From Sweltsa coloradensis (Eukaryota; Arthropoda; Insecta; Plecoptera; Chloroperlidae), in NCBI GenBank assembly GCA_024449915.1, contig JAMZAV010002213.1, forward strand, positions 1 through 64,000: a stretch of DNA of 64,000 nt, given 5' to 3'. The position numbers were made by a program, and so were the translations under genes. The notes below the pieces were generated by a model, which made no database searches, was not told where the DNA came from, and saw only the letters and a program-made list of their open reading frames with translations. Below are positions 1 through 12,738 of this stretch, one piece after another; position 1 is the first letter of the stretch; every line of letters starts with the position of its first letter.

Positions 1-1105
1 TTTTAAAAAAAAAAATTTTTGCAAAAACCCAAAAACGAAAAACCAGGGGGCCCTTTCCCCCCTTTTAAAAATCGTAAAAAAGGCGATTAAAAGAGAAAAA
101 AGCCCACCTCGAAAAACATCAGCTAGTATAAAGGTATATTTTACTCCCCAAAAATGGGGCGAGCTCTGGCAATTGTCGTGGGGGACCTTCCCCTTCCCCT
201 TGACGCCCCCCGATGACGATGGACGACAAGAACCACGAACATTACGAAGACAATGACACCGCGACGTAGAAACCCCCTTTTCCCTCCCCTTTACCCTTTG
301 GGGGTTCTCCCAACATCCCCTCCCCCCCCCTAGGAAGATTTGGTGCATTTAAAACCTAACGGTTGCGCGCCCTTAACCCAAAAAAAAACCCAAAAACCTT
401 TTATATAATAGTTCGGGATAGCAAAAAATGTTCAAATTATTTCACACTTTTTTAACCGGGGAAAATGCAAACAATCCTGCTGTGTTGGGGTCGCTGAGTG
501 TTTGGACCCTACTCTTATATAAATAGGAAAACGCTTAAGTCCCCCCCCCCCGGGTTGAGGATAGCTTTTTTGAAATTTTTACTTTGGGGTAGGACAACTT
601 TTCCTTTTGAAAGTGTTTTTTGAATCATTGCAGGTGATTGTTTCAAGTTTATTTTGTTACTTTTTTAAATTGTTTTTAAAACCTAAAAAAAAATCATATT
701 AAAACCTTATTCATGGTTCGGCTAACCTTTTAAACTTTTTCTTTCAAAACAAACATCCCATAACCTTTAAATGTCCTGGTGAAAATGAACTTTGTGCCCC
801 ACCCTTTTGGTCAGAATGGGCCTAAATGTCACGAAAATATGCGTAAAAATGAAAAAAAACGTAAAAAGACGATTTCAGGAGAAAATTTCTTCAATTGTCC
901 CAAAAAACGGGGGCAAGTTAATTTCAGAGATTTCAAAGGGTTCCCCTAAATTTTCACAAGGTGCATATGCCTTTTTCCGGTAGAGAGCGAAAAAACAGAC
1001 AAAAATCAAACAAACAAAAATACCTAATTTTAAATTTTTTGGGGTCAGTAAAAATTGAAGTTTTCGTTTCGCTCTCCAACTACTGTTAAACCTTTGCGGG
1101 GCGTC
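1..1105. other. Low-quality AT-rich flank with a dispersed repeat
   Basis: No gene is supported. Runs such as cccccccccccc and aaaaaaaaa and G/C-run expansions suggest noisy consensus. Bases about 820-1085 resemble 59,160-59,530 (shared tcacgaaaatatg, aacagacaa, aattgaagttttcg blocks), a dispersed family. The block 464-530 (tttggaccctactc) recurs at 6296-6355. Confidence 0.5.
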
Positions 1106-1222
1106 TGTTGTGTTTAAATGTGTACTTTTTTTAAATTTTGCTCACCGCCGGGGGCCACATAATATGTTCATGGTTACAATTTCAGGTTAAAAGATTACCA
1201 ACATTAAGATAATATAAAACCA
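1106..1222 (-). repeat. 3' LTR of the gypsy element (short, about 117 bp)
   Basis: It starts TGTTGTGTTTAAATGTG and ends in CA on the plus strand, and aligns along its length to 5354-5478, sharing GCTCACCGCC, TTTCAGGTT and AAGATTACC blocks. The pyrimidine run TCTCCCTTTTTCCC at 1223-1236 is a polypurine tract on the element's own strand, which fixes the inner boundary. No target duplication is clear. Confidence 0.65.
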
Positions 1223-2699
1223 TCTCCCTTTTTCCCAAAAATGTTAAATTTTGCACCGTTTTGTTTAAAATCCATCTACAAAATGAGACCCAATTAAACA
1301 GATTTTACCAAACACAAAATTGCTTAAAAAAAAATATAGCCTATGAGAAATTTTTTTCAGTTTAATAATTTTTTTTTCAGAACAGATTAAAGAGCCTATA
1401 CCAATGTTTATCATTTACAAATTGACAATAAATGTTGACAAAGGATTATGATTTATCTTACATCTACACTAGTCAGTCATCCAACGGGGTTTGGGATATC
1501 AAACGCCCATGTTTTATCTGCCCTTCACTGGGGTTTAATTATTTGAGATTGAGCCGTGGTGTTGGTATGCTCAAAAGGGGATTTTCCCAAATTTTTTCTA
1601 ATGGCTTTTTACTGGTTAACCCCAATCACAATTGGTCTAGGTTGCCGTCAGCCTTGTCACCCCTTTCCCGGGGACTGATTAAGTAAACGCTACGATTTCT
1701 GCGAAGACCTGACTTCGGGGTTCACTATTCATAAGATCGTGGAAATTTCACTCCCCCAATCCCCTTGGCCGTTACCCATTCATTACCCTTCCTCATTCGG
1801 ATCAAATCTCCGTTTTTAATTTTTTTTAATGTCTAGCCCTTGTCATAATAAATTTTTGAAAGTACTTTTTTTGCTAGTTTTCCCTTACATTATCGATTAA
1901 ATTGGGTTTTAACAAATCTGTTTTGACGGGTAACCTTGTTTTTTAATCTAGACCCATTAGCCGCTGTGCTGGCGGCTAAGGCCCCACTGCCGTGTTTCTG
2001 TATGTAAGCAACCCTAATGGGATCACTTCCATCAAAAAAAAGTTTTTTTAAGTTTTCTCTTTACTGTTTGTCAGCCGTTCAAACACCGTTTGTTTGAGCA
2101 TAGAGGGGAACGGTTACTTTTAAACCCCCCCAATCCTGAAAATTTCCTAAATTCTAAACTAGAAAACTGTGGGCCATTGTCTAAAACAAGAGTACAGAAT
2201 CCCAGGGCGAAAAAAAATCGCTTTCAAGTTTAAATTAAACGTAATTTTTGTATCAAGAGTTAGCTATTTCTATGTTTTTTTGAATGGTAATGAAAACTAA
2301 TACATACTTTTTTGTTTGAAATTCAACAAACCGTCCACCTTTTTCCCATGGAGGGGCTGGCCCCTCATGGGTAACAAAGGTTGCTTTACATTTTTGTTAC
2401 GTTTTTTTGACATATAGAACATTGTTGACAAGGTTTAATACCCTTTTGCATATTGGGCCCAGAAAAATGCATCCCTACACGTTTTTTACATCTTTCTATC
2501 CCAAATGCCCATAAATTTAGATTTTAAAGCATTTCTTTTTCTCATAGTACTTGGTACTATGAGAGACTTTTTTAAAACAATAATCCCTGTTCTTAAACAT
2601 TTTTCCTATATTTTTCCGTAGGTTTAAACACTCTTCTCTTCATCGTTTTTTAGTAGGCCCCCTCTAAAATACAATTTTTTTAAGTTTAAAAACACATCA

Positions 2700-4300
2700 T
2701 CGTCTTTTTTCCCTTTTTAATTCAGAATTTTATCTGGTGATCTGAGACATTACTTAAAAACATAGCATTCACTTGATATGAACCTCTGTTCTAAACTTTC
2801 ATCTACATCTTTCATTAAAAAAGCTCGAGAAAATGATCAGCTACATGTTTTTCTTTGCCTGGTTGTAATAAAAATTAATCTACTTTTGAATTGCAACATC
2901 ATGCTTTGCGACGCATGGGAACTTCAAAAAAGGGTTTTTTTTTAAACAATTTTCAATGGCTTTGGTCATTTCACATTCACTCTCTTCCGTAGACATACTG
3001 GTAAAACCTTCACAACCGAATCAATGATTAAGCCCCTTTCTAATATTTGCCCAAGGGCGTTTTTATCTGTCAATCTTTTGATGCAAATGCTATCGGTCCA
3101 TTGTTCTGCATAAGTACAGCCCCTACCCCATTCTGAGAAGATCTATGATAGGTAAGGGTTGTTTTGCATAAAATACCTAATACAGGACCCGTACAACCAT
3201 TCTTTAATTTTGATAGATTGCTTCATATGTTGACCCCAAGTCCAAATTACACTTTTCTAGTAAAATGACGCAGAGGTGCTATTGTGTTGAATATCCATCC
3301 ACAAACTTAGCTAGGAAATTAACCATACCAAAAAATCTCTCTAATCCTTCTTACATGTAGGACGGGACTCCCAACAGCCTTGACTTTTTTTTTACGATTT
3401 TTAAACCTTACAGTCTTTCAAACTAGTAAGGCCGTTTCTGGGCCAATTTTACTTTACCCTGTTTAACTTAACCCTTTTGCACGAAAACCCTGTCTAAACA
3501 CTTGAGTCGGGCTCATGTTCCTGCTTTTTACTCCCCCGACTAGAAAAACATCGATATAATTCACCCTTCTATCCTTCAAAAATTTCCTTAACTATACGAT
3601 GAAATGCCCCAGGGGGACAACAAATACCATAGGGAACCTCTTTAAACTACTGCCTTGTGGGCTTTAAACTAAATAACCTACTGCTTTCGTATCCATTTTT
3701 ATCCAAAAACCCGAAATTGGCATCGGTACAGAAAAATTTTTTTGCCCATTTAATTTTTCGATACCTCTTAATCGTGGGAAGGATAGTGTGACGCTTGATA
3801 ACTTGTTTAAATCCTTGGATCTAAAACAAACCTAAGGAATTTTTCTTTTTTACTTTTCAAACCCAATGGGGTTACCCATTCTGTTTTGGGTTTACTGATT
3901 TTTTCAATAAATTCTAAATTCTCCATACGTTTTTCCCGTTCCTTACTAGCTTGTCATAAAATTTCAGGGACTTTCCTGGGTGCTGTCCCCCTGGTGTTGC
4001 ATTTTCCTTTAAATGTATGCGAACACCCTTTAAAACCCCTAACCCTTCGAAAACTCCTGGATTCTGACAATTTGTACACAGCTTCTCATTAGGTTTTGAC
4101 CACAGAAATTCTTGATCACAAAAAATCTTTTCAAGCTTTTGGGCCCACAATTGGCACAAACTTTTTTTCCTACAACATAAACTTTAAGATTTCCTTGCCC
4201 CTTTTTACTTACATGGAATAGTACTTTCCCCCATCAAATACTAGGTCACCTGTATATTGGGCAATAACCCTACTTTTACAAACTTTATTCTGTGCAAAAC
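2700..4300 (-). pseudogene. pol remnant (reverse transcriptase/RNase H) of the gypsy element
   Basis: Reading the minus strand downward from 3935, the sequence gives an IEKISKP...EWVTPL block followed by an LDPR-like turn, which is the gypsy RT fingers region. The active-site strand around 3541-3561 reads NYIDVFLV, so the second aspartate of the usual YIDD box is missing here by deletion or error. Further down (about 3190-3360) is an APLRHFTRK-like block, typical of the linker between RT and RNase H. Multiple stops and frameshifts interrupt it, so it is not functional as given. Confidence 0.65.
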
Positions 4301-4539
4301 CCAACCTACAATTGGAAAGCCATAACATTTGCTTGTGACCAGTGTCCATTTTAAAAACAAATTTTTACCATTTTTGTTAAAATTTTCATACCATATCTTT
4401 TGAAATGAGGTGTCCACTTCAGATTTCCCAACACTAACATGAGCTAGGCCTTCATTTTTGTCAGCTGCACTTCAGCACATTCACTCTCTTCTGGGTCAGG
4501 TTAGACATACCTTACCAGTAGAACTGTTACTTAATCTCA

Positions 4540-4991
4540 AAACTTCCAAAGTGGGTTATCCTTGCACTTGAAACAAAATTCGTCCAAATGCTGGGAGGGC
4601 TTGGGGGAGATTTCCCTCCACACCCCTTGCAAATGAAACAGGGGGCCATCGCTCGGGGTGATTTGGAAACTATCTCCCTTTTCCCGACTGCTTTTCTTCT
4701 CCAGTGGTTTTTTTTTCACTTCATCCACAGCTAGGCCCAGGCCTAGGGCCCTTTGGGATTTCTCGACCTCGGTTCCCCAAAACTTTTAAACTCCTGCTTC
4801 GACCGTTTTAGCACTTTGACATAAAGTGATTGCTTTTTCCATGTCAAGTTGTTAAATTTTAACAAACCGTTTTTTTCTCGCATATCCCGAACCCAACCCA
4901 AATTTTTTCTTTTTTTCAACTGTCCCTGAGCTCTCCAAAACCCCTGAAACTTTTCAGTTTCAAAACGGTAACCCCCTGACAAATTTATCAC
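4540..4991 (-). pseudogene. gag remnant of the gypsy element
   Basis: The 4743-4991 minus frame gives a capsid-like stretch with LTWKKQSLYVKVLKRSKQE, resembling the gag segment that precedes the nucleocapsid in Ty3/gypsy elements. Around 4550-4660 two minus frames together give cysteine-rich knuckle pieces (HLQGVWRE..., CFKCKDNPLWKF), so a CCHC knuckle is present but frameshifted. No intact open frame links it to pol. Confidence 0.6.
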
Positions 4992-5340
4992 CCCGGGATG
5001 ATTTTCATGAAGAAATTATGATTCTACAGTTTAAATTTTTTTGAGAGTGCAATATTCAGTAAATTTTTCAAAAATTATTTCAATTCTTCTGTCGGTTTAA
5101 TGCGAACTCAAAGGTTGAATTTATCAAAAAGCTTCCTTGCCAGCCCCGGCAAGAACAAAACGCACTTACTCCTCATCTTTCCTTATAATTTTCCCATCAA
5201 ATTTAAATAAAATAAAAAAGCTTGTCTGAAGTTTTTCAGTTTTTCAGATACTTACCTCGAAAATTTACGGGGCTGGCGGGTCTAACTTGTCCATATTCAC
5301 CGATGATTGCAAATTAATTTTTTAAAGAAATTAATCCCCC

Positions 5341-5353
5341 CTTCGTAACACCA
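5341..5353 (-). other. Primer binding site (tRNA 3'-end complement)
   Basis: On the element strand this reads TGGTGTTACGAAG directly after the LTR's terminal CA. The TGG pairs with the universal tRNA CCA end. The tRNA species was not determined. Confidence 0.5.
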
Positions 5354-5478
5354 TGTTGTGTTTCAATGTGTATCTTTTTTTAGTTGCTCACCGCCCGGGC
5401 GACATAATTTTTTTTTATGGTTTTTTAATTTCAGGTTTCAAGATTACCCAAAATTAAAGACAAAATACAAAAACTCCA
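5354..5478 (-). repeat. 5' LTR of the gypsy element (about 125 bp)
   Basis: It begins TGTTGTGTTTCAATGTG and ends CTCCA on the plus strand, in direct orientation to 1106-1222. The adjoining 5341-5353 reads CTTCGTAACACCA, which looks like a tRNA 3' end including CCA, so its complement can serve as primer binding site right next to the LTR, as expected for this class. Confidence 0.65.
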
Positions 5479-7507
5479 GGACTCAAGGGCCGCAAAAAAC
5501 TATTGTTATTATTGTTCTACATCGCTTTACTATGTTCCTATGTTCGAAAAAATCGTTTAAATTTGTAATATTGTTAGTATATTTTTATTGAAAATTTATT
5601 TCATTAGAATTGTAAAATGGGAAACTTAGTAATTTCTTGGTAAACCAAAAAAAACCCTGTGAAAAAAAAATTTTTTATTGTTATTTTTTGAGAAAATTTA
5701 TATTTTGGGTCGCCCCGCTTGTCGAATAATTGTTGACGAAACATAATTTAAACACTAAAATCTGTAAAAAAAAATTTTTTAAAAAAAAAAAGGGGGGGCT
5801 GCACCCTAACAGACGCCCCCGTGCAGGGCCAAACCCCGGGAAAGGGACTAAATTTTGGGGTTCGTGGGATCGAAAGCACTAAAATTAAGCATAATTCAGG
5901 GAAATGTTTTTGAAATTAGTGCTTGAAGGGGGTGCAGCTGAATTGGCACCCCAACAAAAATATTCTTCCTAAACTAACCGTGCCTAATTCTGGTTTTATT
6001 GGTTTGCTTTTCTCCATATTTGCAACTTGGCTAACGAGACGAAGGGGGGGACGTCAGGGGTGACGCGGGGGGATTCTGGGGCCCTTTTTTTAGAAACACT
6101 AAATTTAGCACTAAATAGTTGATAGTGACAGAATTAGGGCTCAAATGGGGGTGCCAATTCAGTACCTTTAAAAAGTTCGATAAGATAAAATTTTTTTTAA
6201 CTATATAAAGGGAAAAAAATAAACCAAAAAACTTATCTACATAATAAAAGATTAAACCCTTTTATCTAGACAGGTTTTCTAGATAATCACAAAAATGCAG
6301 GAACAATCCGATGTGTCTGGATGGAGTTCTGCTGTTTGGACCCTACTCATTATGGAACTCTCATAACATTTTAGGGAGACGTCCGGGACGTCCAGGGCAT
6401 CAAGGACCCCCATTAAATATTATATAATTTATTTTTGTGTTTAAAAGTAAAATTATTACAATTTGTATAATATTGGGAAATCTTTGTAATATCCCTGGTA
6501 TCCCTGGTGGGTATCCCGGGTCCAAAAGGGAAACCAAGTAAAAATTACTTTTATGGGAATATTGATATTTGGGTCAGCCCTGCTTGTCAACTCATTGTCG
6601 GCTACATACGGCAACACGAATGCTATGTGTAATATTAATGTTTCGCTCGCCAGACGCAAGGACTATAATTTAAAACACGAACAAAATTGCCTGTTTATAC
6701 ATGCGCCGACTTGGAAAAAATTTTTGTATTTATTAGCCTAGGCAGAATTATAGACTATTGACTATTGTTCCTGTTTAGAACCATGGAAATTAGGGTCGTT
6801 TCCACAGAATATTGAAAAACATATGTAAACCCAAATCAGCTAAAAGCAAAGTGACTCAACACAACACATACAGAAATGCCAGACATTAGAGCCCACGTGT
6901 TTAGGAGGGAAATTTGCCGTTAGTTGTCTTCGCACCGAAGAAGTTTATTTTTCAGATCGAGGAAAATTTAGCAGTAAATTGACAATCCCTACATTTACAC
7001 AATCCAAAGAAAGGATTAATTTTATTGTTTAAAACGTTTTTCCAATAGTCATTTGTTCACCATAGGAGTGACAGCGACGTCATTCAATAAATAGTTTTAG
7101 CTATATTGGTAAAAAATATTCGCCAACCAGGTTTCGGTATCAATGTAGAGTGAACAAAGAAAAAAGGTTAACGATTGCCCATAGTTATAGTGGGAAAAAT
7201 GGCGAACCCCACGACTCGACCGTCATCGTCAACTTAATGAAAGACAGCTGTTTGGCAAGGTACGTTTTCATTAAATATTGTCCCTATTTTTTTGTGAATG
7301 TGGTGAAACGTTTCACACGAACAGGAATTAAAAACAATTATTACAAAGTAGATATAATTCTTTGCCTCAGAACTAAAGTATTCAATAGACCATCTAAACT
7401 TTTTTTTTAAGATAGACGTTTAAATTTGCTTATTGGTGCTTGTTTGTTCTATAAACGCTGCATTTGGTCCATATTTACCATTCTTTGCCACAGTAAACGA
7501 GTGGTAT
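5479..7507. other. Noncoding repeat-derived DNA
   Basis: No convincing gene. The block 5930-5953 is nearly self-complementary (ggggtgcagctgaattggca), and a related copy occurs at about 6145. Short ORFs here have no recognisable domain. Confidence 0.4.
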
Positions 7508-7646
7508 GTTTGTTTAAACCAGCCTGATCGTTCCTGTCAGTGTTGGTTTGCTAATGTCCATCCTTTTGCATAAAACGATGCGGGACATTGAACAAAGATA
7601 CTGACAGGAATGTCAGATGGTTTATTGAACCAATATTTCCTCAATA
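7508..7646. repeat. Imperfect inverted repeat (hairpin), about 55-bp arms
   Basis: The left arm contains gttcctgtcagtgttggttt, and the right arm its imperfect complement around actgacaggaatgtcagatgg, continuing outward as gtttaaacc against ggtttattgaacc. It may be a small MITE. No target duplication was identified. Confidence 0.5.
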
Positions 7647-9730
7647 AAAAGTTAAATTGGCCTATTGAACAAATAAGATCTTTGGCGATTTTTGCCATTT
7701 AAACCCGATTAATTTTCACATTTTAATGGATTCTGAACAAAATTAATGTGAAAGCTCGAAATGATTCTTCCCGTCACTTTCCTTTTTCAATATCCAAACA
7801 GAGAATCTTTTTGGGCACCTCTGATGACACAAATGAAAATTAGAAAAATTGATTTCATATTTAACAGCACAATATTAATAATGTTCAAAAAATAAATAAG
7901 AAAAATATCCTTTAATATTGAACAAATAAGTTCAAGGCGACGATATCTTCAGGCGATATCTGATTTGGATTTATCAGCGTTACCCAAGGCTAACTATTTA
8001 AGATAAAATATTTGGTTTGCCATGAACAAAAACAAAATTGACTAAATCATAAAAATTTTCGAGTGAGATTCCCCTTGGCAAAGATCTCTCTTAAGAAATA
8101 ACATTGCGGCGAACTTTGTGCAACGTGAACTCAACGGATTTTTGCCAAAACATTTGGTTTACAGCGTACTTGACTCCTTTTTCACTTCATCTGGGAAGCT
8201 TCGAAAACGCTTGCTTAGTTCCTTTGAAAAAAGGCTTTTTTTTTTTTTTAGTATGCGGGGGATTTTTAAACTTTTAAGTTCCATTGCAAAATCTTTTAAA
8301 ATATAAAATTGCTACGAAAATTAGAATCTCAAATATCTTTGGGCCCAAAGACTTGCTTTGTGTACCATTGTGGGTGTTTGTTGTCATGTTTCAAATTACT
8401 TTTAATTATTATTATTTACCTAAAAAAACCCTTAAAACTTTTATTTCGGGTTCTGATTTACTTTTTCGACTTTTTCTTTCAAAAGGTACTGGCACGTTTA
8501 CTGATAATTCATGCCCTCCTAAAAAAAATTGCTTATTTAAGGGGGTTTCAGGGCCGAAATTAGAAAAAATTTAAATATATGTTTCCTATGTCCCAAAAAC
8601 CTCATTAAAAACTATTTTTATTTATTTTCTTTTTAACAATGCCCAAAAAATCAGCTCTGGAATTAATCTAAAAAGGGAAAATGAAACTCGGTAATTAAAC
8701 ATCCTTTCCGGGTATAAAATTGACGATAATAAAAAATTGGGGAGGCTCATTTAAAAACTCTACCCCTACCTAAAAAAAACTCCGCTACTTTGAAGTACGG
8801 GCCTTTAAAAGGATCCTTAGTACAAAACAGCCCAGGCTCTTTCCATGCCATTTTGGGAAACCATAATTAGTTATGTATCCAATTTTTGGGGTCAAGTCAC
8901 AGCTCACGGGGCATTATCTTTTCAAAAAAACTATATACGCAAATGGATGCCCTTTGGGAAAATCTTGTACAGAACATTTAAATCATTACAAAAATTTACT
9001 GTCCCTGATTTTTTTTCAGGTTTTTGCGGGCATATATAATATATTTTTTTTTTTTTTTTTTTAACGGTGCTTTTTTGCCCCAAATAATTTTTTAAATAGG
9101 AGGTCCTAACTTTAAATTTATTTATTTATTTTTTTTCTTTTTAAAGTCTATTTATTTTTCCCTTTTAGTTATAAAAAACTGAATTACAAAGGGGCAAAAC
9201 TTCCCTTCATGATTTTCGGGGAAAATCACATCCCCCATCCTCAGGCCCTCACTCGACAATGTTTTGCCTGGACTCCCCCTCACCGCGAACTAACTGGTCT
9301 CGCTGTCGTCACTTTTCCCCGTGTATTCCTACGTCATCGTTTTATCTCGTAGTGGGGCCAAGTTAAATCGCACGCGAAACACTAAAAATCAAGCCGACAA
9401 AATTTCCCGGAAAAGTTTTTCCTTTTTGCCCGTTCTATCTCCTAACTCTTATCAAGGTAACTTCACAAACAAAACCAAAAAATGGATGAGAATTTGTGAT
9501 CTGCTGATTAAATAGACATTTCAATAGAACTGAAATAATCATCAAAATTACATGTACATGTACATTAACGTAGAAATTTCAAAGGCCATTCGTCCATTTT
9601 GATCAAATCGTATTTTTCTCGTTTCCTGTTCAAAGCATTGTGAATGCGCTCGGTGTGTGCGCATTATAACTACAACTGGCACAGAACTGCAACGAGCTCC
9701 TTTAGAGGTAAATAATAATAATTATAATAA
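7647..9730. other. AT-rich noncoding DNA with old repeat fragments
   Basis: Low complexity with long T and A runs. Bases 8050-8115 share a block (aagaaataaca preceded by a ggcaaa-atctc stretch) with 32,495-32,550. Bases 9144-9200 match the conserved 3' tail seen at 10,670-10,735 and 50,010-50,066. No gene recognised. Confidence 0.4.
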
Positions 9731-9734
9731 TTTT

Positions 9735-9960
9735 TGTGGGACGCCTGCCCAGGGTGCAATTCATGCGGTGTGGTAACTAGTAACTAGGTATGTGGCGGAT
9801 AGGACAATAATTGTGAAGGGATATCCTAGGCTGTTTAAGAGTACTCAATCCCTTGCATTTGCATTAGCGACTAAGGAAAACCTCGGAAAAAACCTTCAGT
9901 CAGGATTGCCGGTTCGACGGAATTTGAATCCGGGACCTCCAGAATAAGATTGTCCGCGCT
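9735..9960 (-). mobile_element. SINE-like repeat, family 3
   Basis: On the minus strand it has a pol III B-box-like GGATTCAAATTCC, then a block containing cctgactgaaggttttttcc and gctaatgcaaatgcaa. The same block occurs on the plus strand at 62,625-62,790 and, truncated, at 53,765-53,880, so it is a dispersed family. Confidence 0.55.
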
Positions 9961-10199
9961 CGTCCGTTTCTCAAACAAAACAAGTGCCCCGGTTTCTTTT
10001 TTTGCTGGATATCAAACAGTCGACTGGTAAGATTTTGCTACCAAACTTTCCTGTGCATGCCTGAACAGAAAAGGGAATTTAAAAAAATATGTTGACAATG
10101 TTGTTGTTTTGTTATCGGCGATTCCATTTTTTCCATTCCAAACCAACTTAAGTGTCAATGTCCACACTCAAATTGTAAAGAAGCTAAAATCAATGAAAT

Positions 10200-10457
10200 C
10201 AGCGGCGGATGCGGGGGCGATTGCCCCCTCATCACTATGAGATTCCAGATTTAATTTCGCAGCAATTATTACCATCATATTATATAATGCCATTTTCGAT
10301 TTTTAACGTGTTAACGGCTAGGACTTTCAAACAGGCCCTGGTTTTGTAAATCAAACTCCCTCCCATATACGTAAATAGTTTCGTTCTATAATATGAAAAT
10401 CTTGATAAAACACCTCTCCTTCCCCCACCCCCCTGAATCAGGCTAGATTCGCCACTG
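10200..10457. mobile_element. hAT-type MITE, 258 bp
   Basis: The left end CAGCGGCGGATGCGGGGG and right end CTAGATTCGCCACTG form imperfect terminal inverted repeats of the CAGTGGCG type. The flanks aatgaaat (10,192-10,199) and aataaaat (10,458-10,465) form an 8-bp target duplication with one mismatch, the hAT hallmark. It encodes no transposase, so it would be non-autonomous. Confidence 0.65.
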
Positions 10458-10465
10458 AATAAAAT

Positions 10466-11630
10466 TTACCCAAATCATGACAATTACAAAGGGCTCATTT
10501 GCATCGAAATGTCAATGAAATATTTCAGCACCCCTCGGAATTTAGAAAACCCGGCGCCCCTAATTCTGGGTAATTTCACGACGTGCAATAAATAAATATC
10601 AATCATTATATTTTATCGTCCACGATGCAAACTATATTACGTTTAAACTTGGTATTGCTTTGAATTAAAAAAAACTAACGTCTATCCTATTCAGTTAAAA
10701 GACTGATTTACAAAAGAGGACAACTAAATAAATCTTATTAGTAATAAATTAAATAGATGCAGACACAACAATGAACTACATTTCAGTAAATATTTGAAAT
10801 AGTAATATTACAAACATTCATTAAAACACAACAATTTTTGTAACAAATTCAAAAAAGGATATTAAATGCAGTTAATTAACGAATAATAAAAAAAGAAAAA
10901 AAAGAAAAAAAATGAAAAATGCATTATGCATACGTTTAGGTACTTTATATCAGATAAATAATATAATTATTGCTGCTCTGGCTATTTGTAGATGTAGATT
11001 TATTTTCTTCTTTCAGTACGGTAGTTAATAATGATATCAAGGATAGGCCAATACATAAAGATTCGAGTTGTTGTTTGTTGTGTTAGTGTATTTTTTATTT
11101 TTTTGCTGCTGTTGAATTTCATTCCTAAAAATGAAGACTACGACCAATCGACTATAGTAACATGCCACAAATAAAAAGTAACAAAATAAAAAAATAAACG
11201 AACAACCGCATAAGAGAAATATAAACTCGCGTAGGAATCCATCATCGTATTAATCACTGATGCTTCAATTTTAATGTATTGTTTTTATAACTGATTCAAT
11301 AATCAAGATATTTGTTTTGCTTTTAATTCGCGATCGAAATAATTAATCTCACAACATGAACTAATGAGATAATAGAAGTAACACTTATGGGAATGGAAAT
11401 TGAAAAACAACTTGTCCGCGAGAAAGTGACCCTTGTTGAAGTGTTGGTATGTTTAAAAACCATAATCAATACAATAACAATTTTCTGGGTATCCTGAAAT
11501 CTATTACAACAAAGGCTACTTTCTACCCGAGCTGCTGCCACCCTCAACCTGTCCACTAACAAAGACAACTTGTTTTGGCGGCAGGACCATGATTCCTACT
11601 ATGTCACTCATAGGGCCAGGGGCTAGACTA
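10466..11630. other. AT-rich noncoding stretch
   Basis: No gene recognised. Bases 10,670-10,735 carry a copy of the LINE/SINE 3' tail (tctatcctattcagtt...actgattt). The rest is simple AT-rich DNA. Confidence 0.4.
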
Positions 11631-11631
11631 T

Positions 11632-11750
11632 ATCTTCTTCTTCTTCTTCTTCTTCTTCTTCTTCTTCTTCTTCTTCTTCTTCTTCTTTTTCTTTTTTTTT
11701 CCTTCTTCTTCTTCTTCTTCTTCTTCTTCTTCTTCTTCTTCTTCTTCTTG
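11632..11750. repeat. (CTT/GAA)n microsatellite, LINE 3' tail
   Basis: About 118 bp of CTT triplets interrupted by a T run near 11,686-11,700. On the LINE strand it directly follows AATAAA (plus-strand TTTATT at about 11,751), so it is the element's terminal repeat, probably expanded. The poly-Leu and poly-Glu ORFs here are artefacts. Confidence 0.8.
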
Positions 11751-12738
11751 TTTATTCATCATCATAAGACATGGTACATATACACATAAATACATGCAGA
11801 TTGTATTGGCCTCATGAAGAAAGGAATGCAATAAGCGGGACCGCATCCCATCCACCTAGATAGGTGGCCTGCATCCATATAAAATTAAACTAAAGTAGAG
11901 ATATAAGTTTAAAGAAAGTAAACATAATGATAAAATAAATACTAAATATTGTGATTGATTTGTGAAATGACCTTAATAAGTTGATGATTATGAGATAATA
12001 GGTGAGATGAGTATGGGGTGATGATAAGAGCTATGGGGCCTTAGAGTTGATCATGCTAACATTTGTCCGATCGTATTTCTGAATCATGTCCATTATCATG
12101 CGGGGTTGTCTTTATGTTCGCTTTAGGTTAGGTGTACAGTCTGTTTTATAGCTTTGTAAAAATCATTGGATGGCAAAATTTTTGATTTCACTAGGGAGCA
12201 AGTTCCATGGCTGCTGGCTCGTTGGTACACAGGGCGTTGGTAGCTGAGCGTGCTGGCTCGGATGCACGGAAGTAGACGCCTTGCTGTGGGCCCCTCCCAC
12301 GCTCAGCGGGCTTGGTAGTCGAGTTGCAGCCTCACCTCCTAATCAATTTTTCCGTTCATGCAGCCGCGAAGGAAGACGATGTCACAGCGTTGCAGAAAAC
12401 CTTGGATGGAGGGGATGTGGAGGCTCTCCCGTCGTGCTTGTGTGTTGAGGTCTGTTTTTTGTGTCCCAGGACCAACTTGGTCGCCCGATTTTGTATGACC
12501 TCGAGTTGTTGATGTTGTTTACTGTTGTTAAGTGCCATGCTGGGATACCATACACGAGGATAGGCCTCACTAGTGCCATGTAGGCTGTCCTACGAGTAGC
12601 GACCTTACTGTCCTCGAAGATTTCTATTTACAAAACCGTTAAATTTTGAGCATTTTGATCTGATGCGGTCTGTGTGCAAGTTCCATTTTAAGTCATTTGA
12701 CAGATGGATTCCTAGCAGTTTAGTTGATTTGCAGTTTT

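Larger units (their letters stand above)
1106..5478 (-). mobile_element. Decayed Ty3/gypsy LTR retrotransposon
   Basis: A complete but broken LTR element read on the minus strand. Similar TG...CA direct repeats flank it (1106-1222 and 5354-5478). A primer-binding-site-like stretch lies inside the 5' LTR and a polypurine tract inside the 3' LTR. Between them I can read, in order, a gag fragment with a CCHC-like knuckle, a reverse transcriptase with the fingers/palm pattern, and the start of the connection/RNase H region. Frame changes occur every few dozen codons. The surrounding 9 kb has many stretched homopolymers, so some breaks may be sequencing errors rather than decay. Integrase should lie at about 1300-2500, but I could not confirm its zinc-binding or catalytic residues. 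Confidence 0.75.

Noticed and set aside
792..983. 63-codon ORF with basic composition
   Set aside because: Lies in a dispersed repeat shared with 59,160-59,530, where the frame is not conserved.
11589..11855. Poly-Leu and poly-Glu ORFs
   Set aside because: Translations of the (CTT)n array at the LINE 3' end, with no domain and no gene structure.
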